Source of the DNA: Lineus longissimus
Taxonomy: Eukaryota > Nemertea > Pilidiophora > Heteronemertea > Lineidae
Length of the DNA: 64,000 nucleotides
Direction of reading: 5' to 3'
Assembly: GCF_910592395.1 (NCBI RefSeq)
Contig: NC_088312.1
Coordinates: 15,419,292 to 15,483,291 of the forward strand
Both the position numbers and the translations under genes were made by a program. This document shows positions 40,376-52,300 of the stretch, piece after piece. The first letter of the stretch is position 1; every line of letters starts with the position of its first letter. The notes beneath the pieces were generated by a model. That model saw only the letters and a list, made by a program, of their open reading frames with translations. It was not told the origin of the DNA and ran no database searches.

Positions 40376-40816
40376 CAGGCAATATAGGCAACACAAGCTG
40401 AGCAGAGAATTCTCCCTAAATCGTGAAGAATTGCCATACGGATACGAGGCAAGCATCCCAACATTGTTACAACAGGGACAATTACAAGGACGTACCTCCA
40501 ACCCCATTGTCAAGAACAAACAATGACACGTGGTATCACAGAGACTCCACCGCGTCAGTGAGGTCAACCATTTGATCCAGAAAAATATTCGACACCTAGG
40601 TGGCACGCTTGACAACGCACAGAAACACTTGAATTCCAAGTTGTTTTCCAAGTCTAAAAATAGGTGTCAATAAAGATTAACCAGAAGATCATCACATTAT
40701 CAAGGGTTTGGTACAATTTTCAGCCACAATATCACCCTTGATTTGGAGACGGGTTATTTCAAAAACCTCGACGACGTCCTGGCCTGGGTAACAATTGATG
40801 GCATGTGGATTAACAA

Positions 40817-41286
40817 CAAGTTCAGAACTCAGCTGCAAAGCTTATCACTCGCACTCGAAAGTTTGACCACATAACACCAATTCTTGTGGACCTGCACTGA
40901 CTCCCCATAATATCACGTGTTGAGTACAAGATACTCCTCACAGTCCATAAGGCACTTACCGGTAATGGACTGGGTCCAGCATATCTCAAAGAACTGCTGT
41001 ACGAAACTCCCAAAACAAGGGTCACCAGGACATCCTCTGGAGCCAATGTACTATAATCTCGAAGGGCTAATAACATGTATGGTGTCTGCAGTTTCCCCAA
41101 GCTGCGACACGTTCCTTTGGAACACACTGCCCAAAGCCATTCGGGCAGAGACAAACGTTGAAAAATTCAAGAGACAGTTGAAAACGTTGTTTTTGAGGAG
41201 AGGAGAGGGGCGCTTTGAGTGTGGTTAAACCACGGAAAAGCACTATGCAAATGACAATTATTATTATTATCATTATTATTATTATC
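40817..41286 (+). mobile_element. Degenerate 3' end of a CR1/L2-type LINE
   Basis: Broken frames give QNSAAKLITRTRKFDHITPI near 40,825-40,885 and LWNTLPKAIRAETNVEKFKR near 41,115-41,180, the typical end of the reverse transcriptase protein of this LINE group. After GAAAAGCACTATGCAAATGA comes an ATT-rich tail, as expected for short tandem 3' tails of this clade. Several frameshifts and stops; strongly 5' truncated. Confidence 0.75.
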
Positions 41287-42120
41287 CATCCGCAACATGA
41301 TGAACCACAGGCCACATCACTGACAGCATATCCTATGCAGATAGAAAGATGACTGTTTCAGAATAGGTAAGTGAATAACAATGAGAAGAGGTACCAATAT
41401 TGGAAGGTTTAAAACCATTTATTTCATCTACATTCTGAGAGAAACTTTCTAAATAATTAGAGAATGTACATGTATATGTTAAGGAAAGACCTCTACAACT
41501 GCCAGATGATTTACTGTGATACATGTACTGTCAACAGCCAAATTTTTATGCCGCTTTATTTTTGCGATTCGTGAAAATGTCTGAAAAACTTAAAAATTCC
41601 ACGATTTTTATTTTTATTGATTTTGACATTTCTTTCAATTTTCCAATCAAATATGAATTTTTGGTGATTTTTATTTTGCAAAACAAAATTTTTGGCAAAA
41701 TCCGCCAACAAAATACCAGCAAAAATGAGCAGTTCAGTGTACTGTATGTAGTACATGCACACCAGGGCCCAGTTGTTCAAAGGCACAACATGCATGTTAT
41801 CCCTAACGAGTGCTTTAAGTACTGGTATCCCTAAAGATGTTAACTCTTTCAGATAATCCCATCAGAATAGTTCTCCAGGGGAGCACTCCTCCTGTTTGAC
41901 AAGAAGAAACATTATATGCTTCCTATTTTTGTCTGTTTTTCAGCATATTTGAATCTCCATAAACATGATCAAAGAAATGCATAATGAACGACCCAGACGA
42001 TCACTTAACATACAACAAGAACCGTTTTCTAGTGACGTTACTGACTTTTCTAAATATTTCCCAATTTAGAAATGTTTCGTAAAAATCCTGAATTATACAA
42101 AATCACACTGGAACAGGTAG

Positions 42121-42370
42121 GAATTGATACCAACCTGGAGGCATTGGTTGTCTCACCAAGGGTGGAGCTAAAATGTAGATCAAAACTGTGGTAGCCAAGG
42201 TTTGAGCCAATATTTTAGCATATCAATATCAATTTCTATTCTAAAACATCTTAAATTAAATATCGAATAATGTGGTTTTAAATGCCCTTTGAAATGCTTC
42301 CACATTTTGCACCAACCCAAGCGGTTATGGTTGTCTCACCCAAACCTCTGTGGTGAAAACGAGGCTATAT
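42121..42370. mobile_element. CTCACCAAAA-family MITE, diverged copy
   Basis: GAATTGATACCAACCTGGAG, TTGTCTCACCAAGGGTGGAG, TGCACCAACCCAAGCGGTTA and GAAAACGAGGCTATAT follow the order of the copy at 17,817. No insertion is present where that copy is interrupted. Confidence 0.7.
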
Positions 42371-42512
42371 ACATGATCCATTATGAAAATGAAATATTCT
42401 AACTTGGGTGAGAATGGAATACCTTACTCAGACATGTCGGTATAGCGTAACTTCTGGTTAAACTTTACATGGGGATGCATCTCAATTAAACCAGTCTTGA
42501 TAAAAATGTAAG

Positions 42513-42694
42513 TACAGTAGAACCTCTATAAGTGGACACCTCTCTATTAAGGACAACCTCTCTATTAAGGACACTAGTTTTGGTCCCAAATTGGTTGTTT
42601 CTATGCAAATTGACCTCTCTAATCAGGACACCTCTCTATTAAGGACAACACTTGTCAGTCCTGAGGGTGTTCTTACTAGAGAGGTTCTACTGCA
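42513..42694. mobile_element. GTAGAACCTC palindromic MITE, copy 3
   Basis: TACAGTAGAACCTCTATAAG to GAGAGGTTCTACTGCA. Lies 350-530 bp beyond the SMAP stop codon in a tandem-like pair with the next copy. Confidence 0.9.
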
Positions 42695-42820
42695 CCCAAA
42701 AACATTTAAATCTAAACTTCATGAGGTCATGATTGTGTCAAATATCGTACTGGAACAATGAAGTGTATTTATCCCTCACTCGCCACATGAGTTATATTTT
42801 TTTCATGGGGATATCACCTC

Positions 42821-42998
42821 CAGTGGAACCTCCCTAAGCGGACACCTCTCTATCAAGGGCAACCTCTCTATTGAGGACACTAGTTTTGGTCCAAAAGTGG
42901 TGGTTTCCATTTAATTTGACCTCTCTAATCAGGCCACCGCTCTATTAAGGACAGCACGTCAGTCCCGAGGGTGTACTTAATAGAGAGGTTCTACTGTA
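42821..42998. mobile_element. GTAGAACCTC palindromic MITE, copy 4
   Basis: CAGTGGAACCTCCCTAAGCG to AGAGAGGTTCTACTGTA. It ends 45 bp from the SMAP stop codon, so it probably forms part of the SMAP 3' UTR, in antisense orientation relative to that gene's transcript. Confidence 0.9.
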
Positions 42999-43042
42999 CT
43001 GTCATAAATGCAAGGTCTCATTTAAGAGTTAATAAGAGCACA

Positions 43043-43356
43043 TCAACTGCTCCCTTTCACGAACGAGAGCTTCTTAATTCCAGCTAGCTTCTCATCTTTC
43101 TCCGAAACACTTTCTTTTTCCGATTCCTTCTTAGCTATCTCTGTTGATCCAACTTGACCATCCTCCTTTGAATCTTTCTTCTCATCAATTGTTTTCGTTT
43201 TCTCATTGTCTGGATTAGAAACACTGTCAGTGGTCTTCCCAACTGATGCACCCACATCATGGAATCCTAAGCCAGCGTGACGTGGACTGACCAACTTGTG
43301 TTCCATTCCCTCATTGTACTGCTCTTCAATCTCCCTCACTTTCTTCTCACTATCAA
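43043..43356 (-). CDS. SMAP: SMAP coding exon 4 and stop (residues 91-194)
   Basis: Acceptor TTTCCTTGCAG at 43,358-43,357, stop TGA at 43,045-43,043. Encodes the conserved EEQYNEGMEHK and HAGLGFHDVG, then a low-complexity tail of Lys, Glu, Ser and Asp. Confidence 0.93.
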
Positions 43357-46300
43357 CTGCAAGGAAAGCAAACCATCTAATCAATTTCAACAATGTAAAC
43401 ATTGTCAATCAACATGACCACCAATGTGAAACTGTTGCCAACATCCACACAGTTTACACGACTGCTTTGTGTAATGGAAGAATGCCAGCTCCTTGTACAA
43501 TATTCAAACAGCTGATTTTTACCATCATGTGGCAACAACATGTATGTACTTAGCAACTTTCTGTTAATTACCATTGATCACAACTCTTAATAATAATAAT
43601 AATACGAGTCTTATATAGCGCAGTATCCAACCATTTACTGGCCGCTCATAGCGCTTGATAGGCCTCTTTAAAAAGCAAATGTTTCAGTTGTCCCTTGAAA
43701 GATAACAGAGAGCTGCAGTTCCTAACAGTTGAAGGAAGTTTGTTCCACAGCTGAGGGGCTCCAATTGAAAATGCTCTACCACCGACTGACATGACATTGG
43801 TCTTTGGGATAGACAGAAGAACGGCCGATGAAGAGCGCAGAATTCGAGAAACGGTATGAACGGAGAGAAGTTCTGAAAGGTATTGGGGAGCAAGTTGATG
43901 AAGACACTTGTAAGTAAGAAGGAGAACCTTGTACTTGATGCGCTGTTGCACAGGAAGCCAATGTAGAGACCTGAGTACTGGGGAAATGGAAGATCGTTTC
44001 TTAGTCTTGGTAATTAGGCGAGCGGCAGAATTTTGTACCTTCTGTAGGGGTATAATTGTTGAATTGGGACAACCAAGGAAAAGGGAATTACAGAAATCCA
44101 GGCGAGATATTACAAGAGCCTGGACATATAACCTGGTGGTATTTGGAGTTAGATATTTTCTGATTTTCCCGATGTTACGAATGTGAAAATTGGTGGCCCG
44201 TACACATGTGTTAATGTGTTCTTTGAAATTGAAATCACGGTCCAAGATCACACCCAAATCTCTTGCAGAAACAGAAGAATATACATTTGCATCAATGATA
44301 CGGATGGCGGGGAGATTAATAGTGCTGCTGAAACTGCGCCTAGTAAAATGGCAGCTTTTACTTAGCAAAATTAGGCTTCTGGTGTTCTGAAGTTTTATTC
44401 CCTCGTGATACTCGCACCATAACAACTGATTTTGAGATAACTGTGCGCCATAATGACCATGTGCCATAAATATGCCATAAGCATGAACATTACTCAAGGA
44501 CTAACAGTGGGGATCCTTCCGAGTCCAACCCAGAACCTTATTATGAGCCCAGTGCGCTGAATTGTTATGCCACTGGAAACATGCGTAGCTTGTGAATGTG
44601 ATGGACCTGTCCCTTGTCGATAACTTGATTAATTGGCACACAACAGTCATGGCAATAGAGCAGGGTGGGACAGTATCAGAATAAAATTTTTCAGTATTTT
44701 GGCACCCAAATTTAGTGGCACACACAAAGGTTCAATAAGAGCAAACCAGGGAGGGATGGTTTCAGATTGAAAGTTTGAACACTTACCAGCTTTAGTGTGC
44801 ACAGTTTTGGTGTCCCCAATAACGAATCTACCAGAGTGCTGCTTCTATAACGAAATATTAGAACAATTCTAATACAGAACATTTCACTTGCATACCATTA
44901 TCAGGCAATGTGGCAGGTATGACAGTGTCATTATCAAGCGCTTGGTCTTATTTATTCCATTTCGTATAAGGGTTTTCTTTGAAAATAGTTATTGTCTGAT
45001 TCACGATGGCCTACGACCGAGACTAACTCTCTACACTACTTTCCAACTCAGGACAACCTGGCTAACATCAAACTGTCTGTTGGTGGATTTTCAAAGAATT
45101 GGGTTCTGATAATGTTTATCATGGCCTCACCTTGCCTGCACCCATAAGCCTGAGGAACTTCTGTTTCCTGTCATCATCTCCGAGGTTGGCCTGCTCCCAC
45201 GCATTCGCCGAATGAACATTCTCATCTTTACCTTGCTCACCCTGTAAACGATAAATGAAAAGGTCTTTTAACCCCTAGAACCTGAGCGGCCGGTTTCTGT
45301 GCCGCTGACAAGAGGCACATGGTGCTGAACGGTAAGGCCCACCAGCTCCTGAATGAGTATTAGTTCAGCCACCTACCACGGGATGTCTTTCCCATCACTT
45401 AGTGTGTTGCTGAGGCAGGTCAAGCAGACAAACTTTTCATAGGGCAGCCTAGCAGGGTGCCTAGGGCTAGGAAAGAGCCGATTTTGGTAAAAATGTCATG
45501 AAAGTGGCCACCACACGTCTTTTTGCCTCCGTTATAAAGAAATGGAGGTGTCTTCTTTCATTCAGGACTCTATTTTACATAGAGGGAAGCTAAAGGAACA
45601 TCCCAAACTTTACTTGGATTTTATTGGAAGGTTTTTCTCTTATTTTTTTTTCTTTTAACTAGATTCTTTTCAAATACCCTCTCAATACCCCAGGAACCCA
45701 GGGTACGGAGGTGGGTACCTAAGGGTTAAACATTTCCCCTTTGAAATAAGGGGTCTATTTCTAAGCTATAGCCTAGAAAACTCTACCATAAGGTTATTAA
45801 CCTTTGGTAGTATATATCATGCTAATTCCTGCTAGCTCCGCTAGATGTCTGCAGTGTAGAAAAAGAGAGTCTGCGCATGCCATGGCGCATGCGCAGACCT
45901 CCCTTCCTCTGGAGTGACCACCTGAGATTGTCCTCGTTCCTGTAGACACCCACTTACACCGTGATGGGTAGCCCCCAAGAGGGGAGGACGGGTGGGATCC
46001 AGAAAACTTAGAGTTTTCTAGGCTATAGCTTAGAAATAGACCCCTTATTTCAAAGGGGAAATATTTCTTGCGCTAATGAGCCTAGAAAACTCTACCATAA
46101 GGTTATTAACCTTTGGTAATATATATTATGCTGAATCAGCAGAGGAAGGTGGGAGTATATGAGAATAAGGGGATACCCACCGGAAAAAACAGAGAAAGAC
46201 CTCCAAACCGTGATACCGGCGGAGAATCTAATTTGGTAAAGACCAACTTTATCCCCCCCCCCCCCCGAAAAAAGGAGAGGCGGTGGATACGAAACCTATG

Positions 46301-49300
46301 CAGTGTTGGAACATGCCACCACTGGGCAAAGCCTCCTACTACCATCTAGCTGCTGCTGGACATCGTGTAGATAGTGGGAGGTGAAAGTCGTCTCTCGTGC
46401 CCATGAGCCGGCTTGAAGAATGTCTCGCACTGGGATGCCCGCAGAGAAAGCCCAAGACGCCGAGAGCTTCCGGACGTCGTGACCCCTCGGGTGAGCCCCT
46501 CCCCCACTAGGAGTATTGTCGTACGCATAGCAAACAACTTTCTTTAACCAAGACGAAATTGTTTTTGTAGACACTGTGCCTTCACCGCGGCACTTAACAA
46601 ACAGGGACTGACCATCCCTATGACCCCCCGTACAATGCAAATAAAACTTCAACGACCTTACTGGGCACAAAAACCTGTCTGGCGTGTCTCTGCCCGAGAA
46701 CGCGTCATGACGAGGAATAAAGAAAGGTTTTGGATCAACCTGCGCTGCCTGGGTCTTAGCTAGAAAACCAGGCACCGTTCTGAGAGAGACACCCTTATCA
46801 GAAAAAACTAAATCGCGCTTATCTCTAGAAATGGCATGTAGTTCACTGGCCCTCTTGGTGCTCGCCAGTGCTAGCAAAAAACAGGTTTTCCAGGTAAGAA
46901 ACTGCTTATCCTGGACTGAGCCATATGTTGGAGGCTCAAAAGGGGCCGACATAAGACTCTTTAATACCAAAACTAAATCCCAATCTGGCACTCTTTGCCT
47001 AACGACAGGTCTGTCGTGACTAAAGTTCTTGATCAAACTTGATAACACTGGGTGACTTCCCACCGTGTAACCGTCAAAAATTGGCAAAACATCTGACAAA
47101 GCCGACCTATGGTTTGTCACTGTGCTCACCGATCTCTTGAGATCCTCAAAGAGGTACAAAAGATAATCTCCAACTAGTTGAATGGAGACAGACTCCAGAG
47201 ACCTACCCCGCCTATCGAGCCAACCTTTGAATGCGGAGAAGTGGCTCTCATACACTGAACGTGAGGAGAGCCTCTGAGGTCTGGCTGCCCTTCGCGCAAC
47301 CTCTTCAGAAAAACCTCTCTGAATGAGCGAACGCTCGATAACAACCAAACGTGCAGGTCCAACATCCCCGGGTTGGAGTGGTAAACATTGGATGTTGGTT
47401 GGTGTAGCATTTTCCTGGATAGAGGAAGGGCCAGAGGAAATTCCACCAGGAGCCCCAGCAATGTTGGGAACCACGGCTGAGATGGCCATGCTGGAGCCAC
47501 CAAGAGAATGAGACAATTGGCTGACGCAATTTTCTGCAGAACCTGTGAGACTAGCCTCACAGGAGGGAAAGCATATGCGACTAGGTCGTCCCACTGGAGG
47601 GTCATCGCATCTGTCGCCCAAGACTGATCGTCTGGGAAAGGGCTGACATACAGTGGCAGCTGGTGGTTGAGATATGTTGCAAACAGGTCTATCTGTAACA
47701 TGGGGAACAAGTTGTGAATCTGTCTGAACAGAGACACTGACAGAGTCCACTCGCCCGGCAATATCTGATTCTTGCGACTGAGACTGTCCGCCATGACATT
47801 CTTTTTGCCTGGGATATACGCCACTCTGAGGGATATCTGATGTAGTTGGCAGAACCTGAACAGGTCTCGAGTCAACATAAAAAGGGCGATGGAATGAGTG
47901 CCCCCCTGGCGCCGAATGTACGAAACTACCGTGGTGTTGTCTGACAAGACCCGGACACACTTCCCCTTTACTAGATGTAGGAAATGCGCCAGGGCGAGAA
48001 TTACTGCCTTCATTTCCAGGAGGTTGATGTGCAAACTCTGGTCTTCCTGATTCCAGAGGCCTGACACCATGTCCCGGGCGAGATGCGCCCCCCCCAACCT
48101 GACTCGCTGGCATCGCATACCAGAGACATTTGGGGCTCGGGAGGATGCAAGGGATCTCCGGCAAGCAGATTGTCCCTGTAGCCCCACCATTCTAAAGCTT
48201 CGAAGAACAGGGCAGTCAGCGGGACCACTTTGTCTAGGGGGTCCTGGTGGACCCTGAAGAAACATTTGAGATAAAACTGCAGGGGTCTCAAATGGAGACG
48301 ACCTAGGGGAATGAAGTCCGCGACGAAGTTTAGCAGGCCTAGAAAAGCGAGGAAGTCCCCCGCCCGAACCTCCACCTGACTTCTGAGCTGCGATATCCAT
48401 GACATGACCTTGTCGATCGACTGCAGAGAGGGAAAAACGAGGCCTCTTACCAGATCGAACAACACCCCTAGATACACGAACACCTGACGCGGCAGAAGGT
48501 TCGACTTTTCTAGATTGATGATGATGCCCAATTTCTCTGCCAGATGCAAGACAAATTGCAGCTGCTCTAGAAGGGTCTCTGGAGACTTGGCCCTCAGTAG
48601 CCAGTCGTCCAAATAGAGGTTGATCAGGATAGCCAGACGCCTCAGATACACGGCCATCTCCTTCAGAACTTTTGTGAAGATGAATGGAGCCGACGCTAGG
48701 CCGAAACAAAGGGCCCGGAAGCGATAGACTGTGTCGTTTATGGCAAACTGAAGGTAACGACGATGTGATTTGTGAACCGGAATGTGAAAATACGCGTCCT
48801 TCATGTCTAGGGTGGCCACGTACTCCCCTTGATTTAGCTGCGCTCTTACTGAGTGCACAGACTCCATTTTGAACTTGGGGACTGCAAGGTGCCTGTTCAA
48901 GAGCTTTAGATCTATCACTGGACGGAAACCCCCAGTCTTCTTTGGTACGCAGAACATATGGGAATAGAAGCCTGGAACCAGCTCTGATCGAGGGACAACC
49001 TCGATTGCCTCCTTTAGAAGCATCGCTTGTATCTCGCCCAAAAGCGCCTGGCACTTTTGAGGATCTTTTGGGAGCTGAACATTCCGGTGTATTGGAGATA
49101 GAGGGGGAAGAGATTTGAATTTTAACTGAAGGCCCTCCCTGACTACACTTCGCACCCAGATGTTGCTTGTGATATTCTCCCACTCGGATGCGAAGTGCTG
49201 AAACCTTGCCCCTACTGGAGGTCCCTGACATGGGGGCAAGGCCTGAGGAAAAGAGGTTAGGAGAATTTCTTAGGACCGGCATGCGCTGCGCGTGCAGGCT

Positions 49301-52300
49301 GACCCCCAGAAACACCGGGAGAGTTGAACCTATAAGAACCCCCATGGCCACGACCCCTAGCATAGGGGCGAGAACCCCTCATCGCCCCATAAGAATTATA
49401 CGCACCCCTTGGCTGGGCCTGGTACGAATTAGCCAAAACAGAAGGCCTAGTAAAGGGCTTTTTCTTTGGCGCCCCCGAATCCCCTGCTCTCTTGGCCACT
49501 CCATGCAACTTATTATGCTTGGCAGTGAATTTATTCAACTGGGGAACCACATTCCCGAACAAAGAATGTTGGTCCCCTGAGGGGGGAAGAAATGGTTGAT
49601 TAAGGAGCCAATTCCTGGCCGCTTGCGGGAGCAGGGAATCCGGGATGGCCTCTAGAAAGGCCTTTCTCCGAGAATTAATCGACATGGCCACCGCGGTCGC
49701 AGAAAACTCTGCCGCATGCTTTACCGCCAGCACTAGACTAGACAGGAACCTTTTCCTGGCTTCTAGATCGATGTCTGTAGGATCCTGAATGTTATCAATC
49801 TTTCTGATACCACCCAGGAGAACATCCATGGCATTGATCGCCAGTAATGACCTTCTAGCCTGACGCTCAATGCCCTTGACCTCCTCCGCCTTGATCTTGA
49901 CAGAGGACTCCTTGACAGTGGCGTAAGACTCCATACTAACCCCCACGTCCGCCGCAGAAGGCTGAAGGGAATCGGACTTAACTGAATAAAACTTTTCCCT
50001 ATATTTGGGAATCCTTCTCTTACCCAACTTTTTCCCTGCAATAAGGGAAGGGGGCAGAGAGTTTGGGTCCTCAACCTTTAGCGTGGCGTCTCCCCACATT
50101 TGTTGGTGAAGACAAGCGAATGAGGAGGGGATGATAGAAGAATGAGGAAAGGTGGAGGGCTTTCTTACTTCGTCCCCATCCTCCAGCTGAGACAAGGCAG
50201 TCACCTTTGAGGATGACACCTTCCTCGAGGGGAGATCCTCCCCTAGCACGACCTGAAGGTTATCCATTAGCACAGCAAATTCTGATGATAACTTTGGGTC
50301 CTCGGGCTGAGCCAGGTCCTGACTAGAGATTACTGAACGAATATCCTCGTCCTCACTAAACCCCGTATGGGAGGGGGCGTGAAGATGTAAACTGACCTGG
50401 CGGTCAGGGGAATACTCCGAGCCCTCCGGTGACCGAGAACGAGAAGTTGGTATAAATGTAGGCGCCCGAGCCAAAGGATGCTGAGGCCGAGCAGCTACCG
50501 AAGCATCCCCCCTAGCCCTAACGAAATTCTGATAATCCAGAAAATCTTGGTACATATCAGGGTCAAAACCTGAGCGACCCTGATAAGTACCCTGAGCGTC
50601 GTCATTAGGCTTACCCTCGTTCACATACCGATGCATAGCTCTAGATCTGGCCCTAGACCTAACAGACGGAGATAAAGTTAACCCAGGAGGGGAACCACCG
50701 ACTGACGATTGAGGAGAGCGGGACCTGCCCCTCTGCCTATTTGGGGAAAATAGAGCGGAAATGGGATCCCGATGGTCAGAAGACACCTGGACCTCCATAG
50801 CTACCTCTCCAGCATTACCCGGAAAATCCCCAACCCCCAGCTGAACACGATCAGGGGAGGAGCCGGGAGACGAAGGTCTACTAGCTAAAGCACTACTGAC
50901 AGGGCCAGGGCCGGGAAACAAGGCACGCTGATGCCCGGACCCGGTCCTATCCTTCTTAGTCCTCTTACTAGCCTTATCCTTGCCCATGCTGATACCACGA
51001 TAGGCAGGAACAAAAGCAACAGAGTACTGACGAAACAAAAGACGTTGGTTCTGCTCGTCAGTATAAAAGCAGCTACTAAGCGGGTATGCTGTTCGCAGTA
51101 AGCCAAAGCAATGCAAAAACAATAACAGTAAACAGAAGCTATGCGTACGACGAATACCGCGTGAGGCAGGGCGCAAACAATAGCAACTGCAATGTAAGCA
51201 AAAGCAACAGCGTTAGCGACAAACTAAAGCTGGAAAACAGGGAAGAAATCGAAAAAATTATCGATAAACATACCCTCATTTGCAAACTAGCAAAGCAAAC
51301 AAGTGACACCGACACCGGTGTCTGCAGGAATGAGGACAATCTCAGGTGGTCACTCCAGAGGAAGGGAGGTCTGCGCATGCGCCATGGCATGCGCAGACTC
51401 TCTTTTTCTACACTGCAGACATCTAGCGGAGCTAGCAGGAATTAGCATAATATATACTACCAAAGGTTAATAACCTTATGGTAGAGTTTTCTAGGCTCAT
51501 TAGCGCAAGAAATACTGTCTTGGCAAGCCTTTTCAGATATGCTGCAAGGGGCCAAATTAACTTAAAAGGGATTTATGATAATGTAGGCATTAACTTAACT
51601 ATGACCATTTTGAAAGCCATTGCAACAGTGAGAAAGTTATATGAATTTGATGCAGTAGCGACTCTCTTGAGACCTCACAAACAACTATGCCCGCGATTGC
51701 CAGCGGGTGATTCGCTATCATAGGCCATATCTATAGCGCACAATGAAAAAGGTATACCACAGCCATAGGCCTACCCGCGGCTTTAGTATGGGAGAAATGC
51801 CGTACGAATGTTCAATAAACCATGCCACATGTGGGAAGAGATACGGGACGCATCCACAAAAGAACTCTCGTACCTTTAGCCTTTTGATCTAGGGATACGG
51901 GTCCCGTACCTCTACTCTAGCAGCAAGAGTCGACTAGGCCTTTTCGTAGAAGACAAATCAGAGCCGAGACAAATCAAATGCGCACACACAGAACAAGTCA
52001 GAAGGCCTAAGCCAACTTCCAACAATGCCAAGAGGCATGGTGATCCTTTGTTCAAGGTGAAACGCATGACTTGTCAGCGCCAAAACAAACTTTTTCGAAT
52101 TCGTCTGTATTTTGTGAGACACCCAGTAGTAGTATTAACTATTATAGTGTGTACAAAATCCCCTGTTCATGAATTATAACTCATTTCCTAAGCTTTTCAA
52201 ACATTTCATTAGTATGGAATATTTGTTCATGGTATCAACATACTTCTTGGAGCTTTTCCACACTTCTTTTCTCTCCTCTTTTGTCAGAATCCATCAGTTT

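Larger units (their letters stand above)
45732..51513 (-). mobile_element. Near-intact DIRS-type tyrosine-recombinase retrotransposon
   Basis: 5,782 bp, minus-strand coding order gag-like, RT/RNase H, tyrosine recombinase. 180-bp inverted terminal repeats at 45,771-45,950 and 51,317-51,496 differ at only about three positions. The outer tails (39 bp left, 17 bp right) are not complementary to each other but are both complementary to a single internal region (46,024-46,079), the defining DIRS arrangement that allows circle formation during replication. No integrase, protease or long direct repeats, and no target duplication, as expected for the group. No methyltransferase domain was noticed. 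It sits in SMAP intron 1, in the orientation of the host gene. One apparent frame break separates RT from RNase H. Confidence 0.93.

Noticed and set aside
47323-49580. Plus-strand open frames at 47,323-47,511, 48,069-48,257, 48,684-48,872 and 49,188-49,580
   Set aside because: They lie opposite the DIRS coding frames and have no recognisable product; shadows of the real minus-strand genes.
51086-51445. 119-codon plus-strand frame over the right DIRS terminal repeat
   Set aside because: Falls in terminal repeat and leader sequence of the element; composition follows the repeat, no motif.
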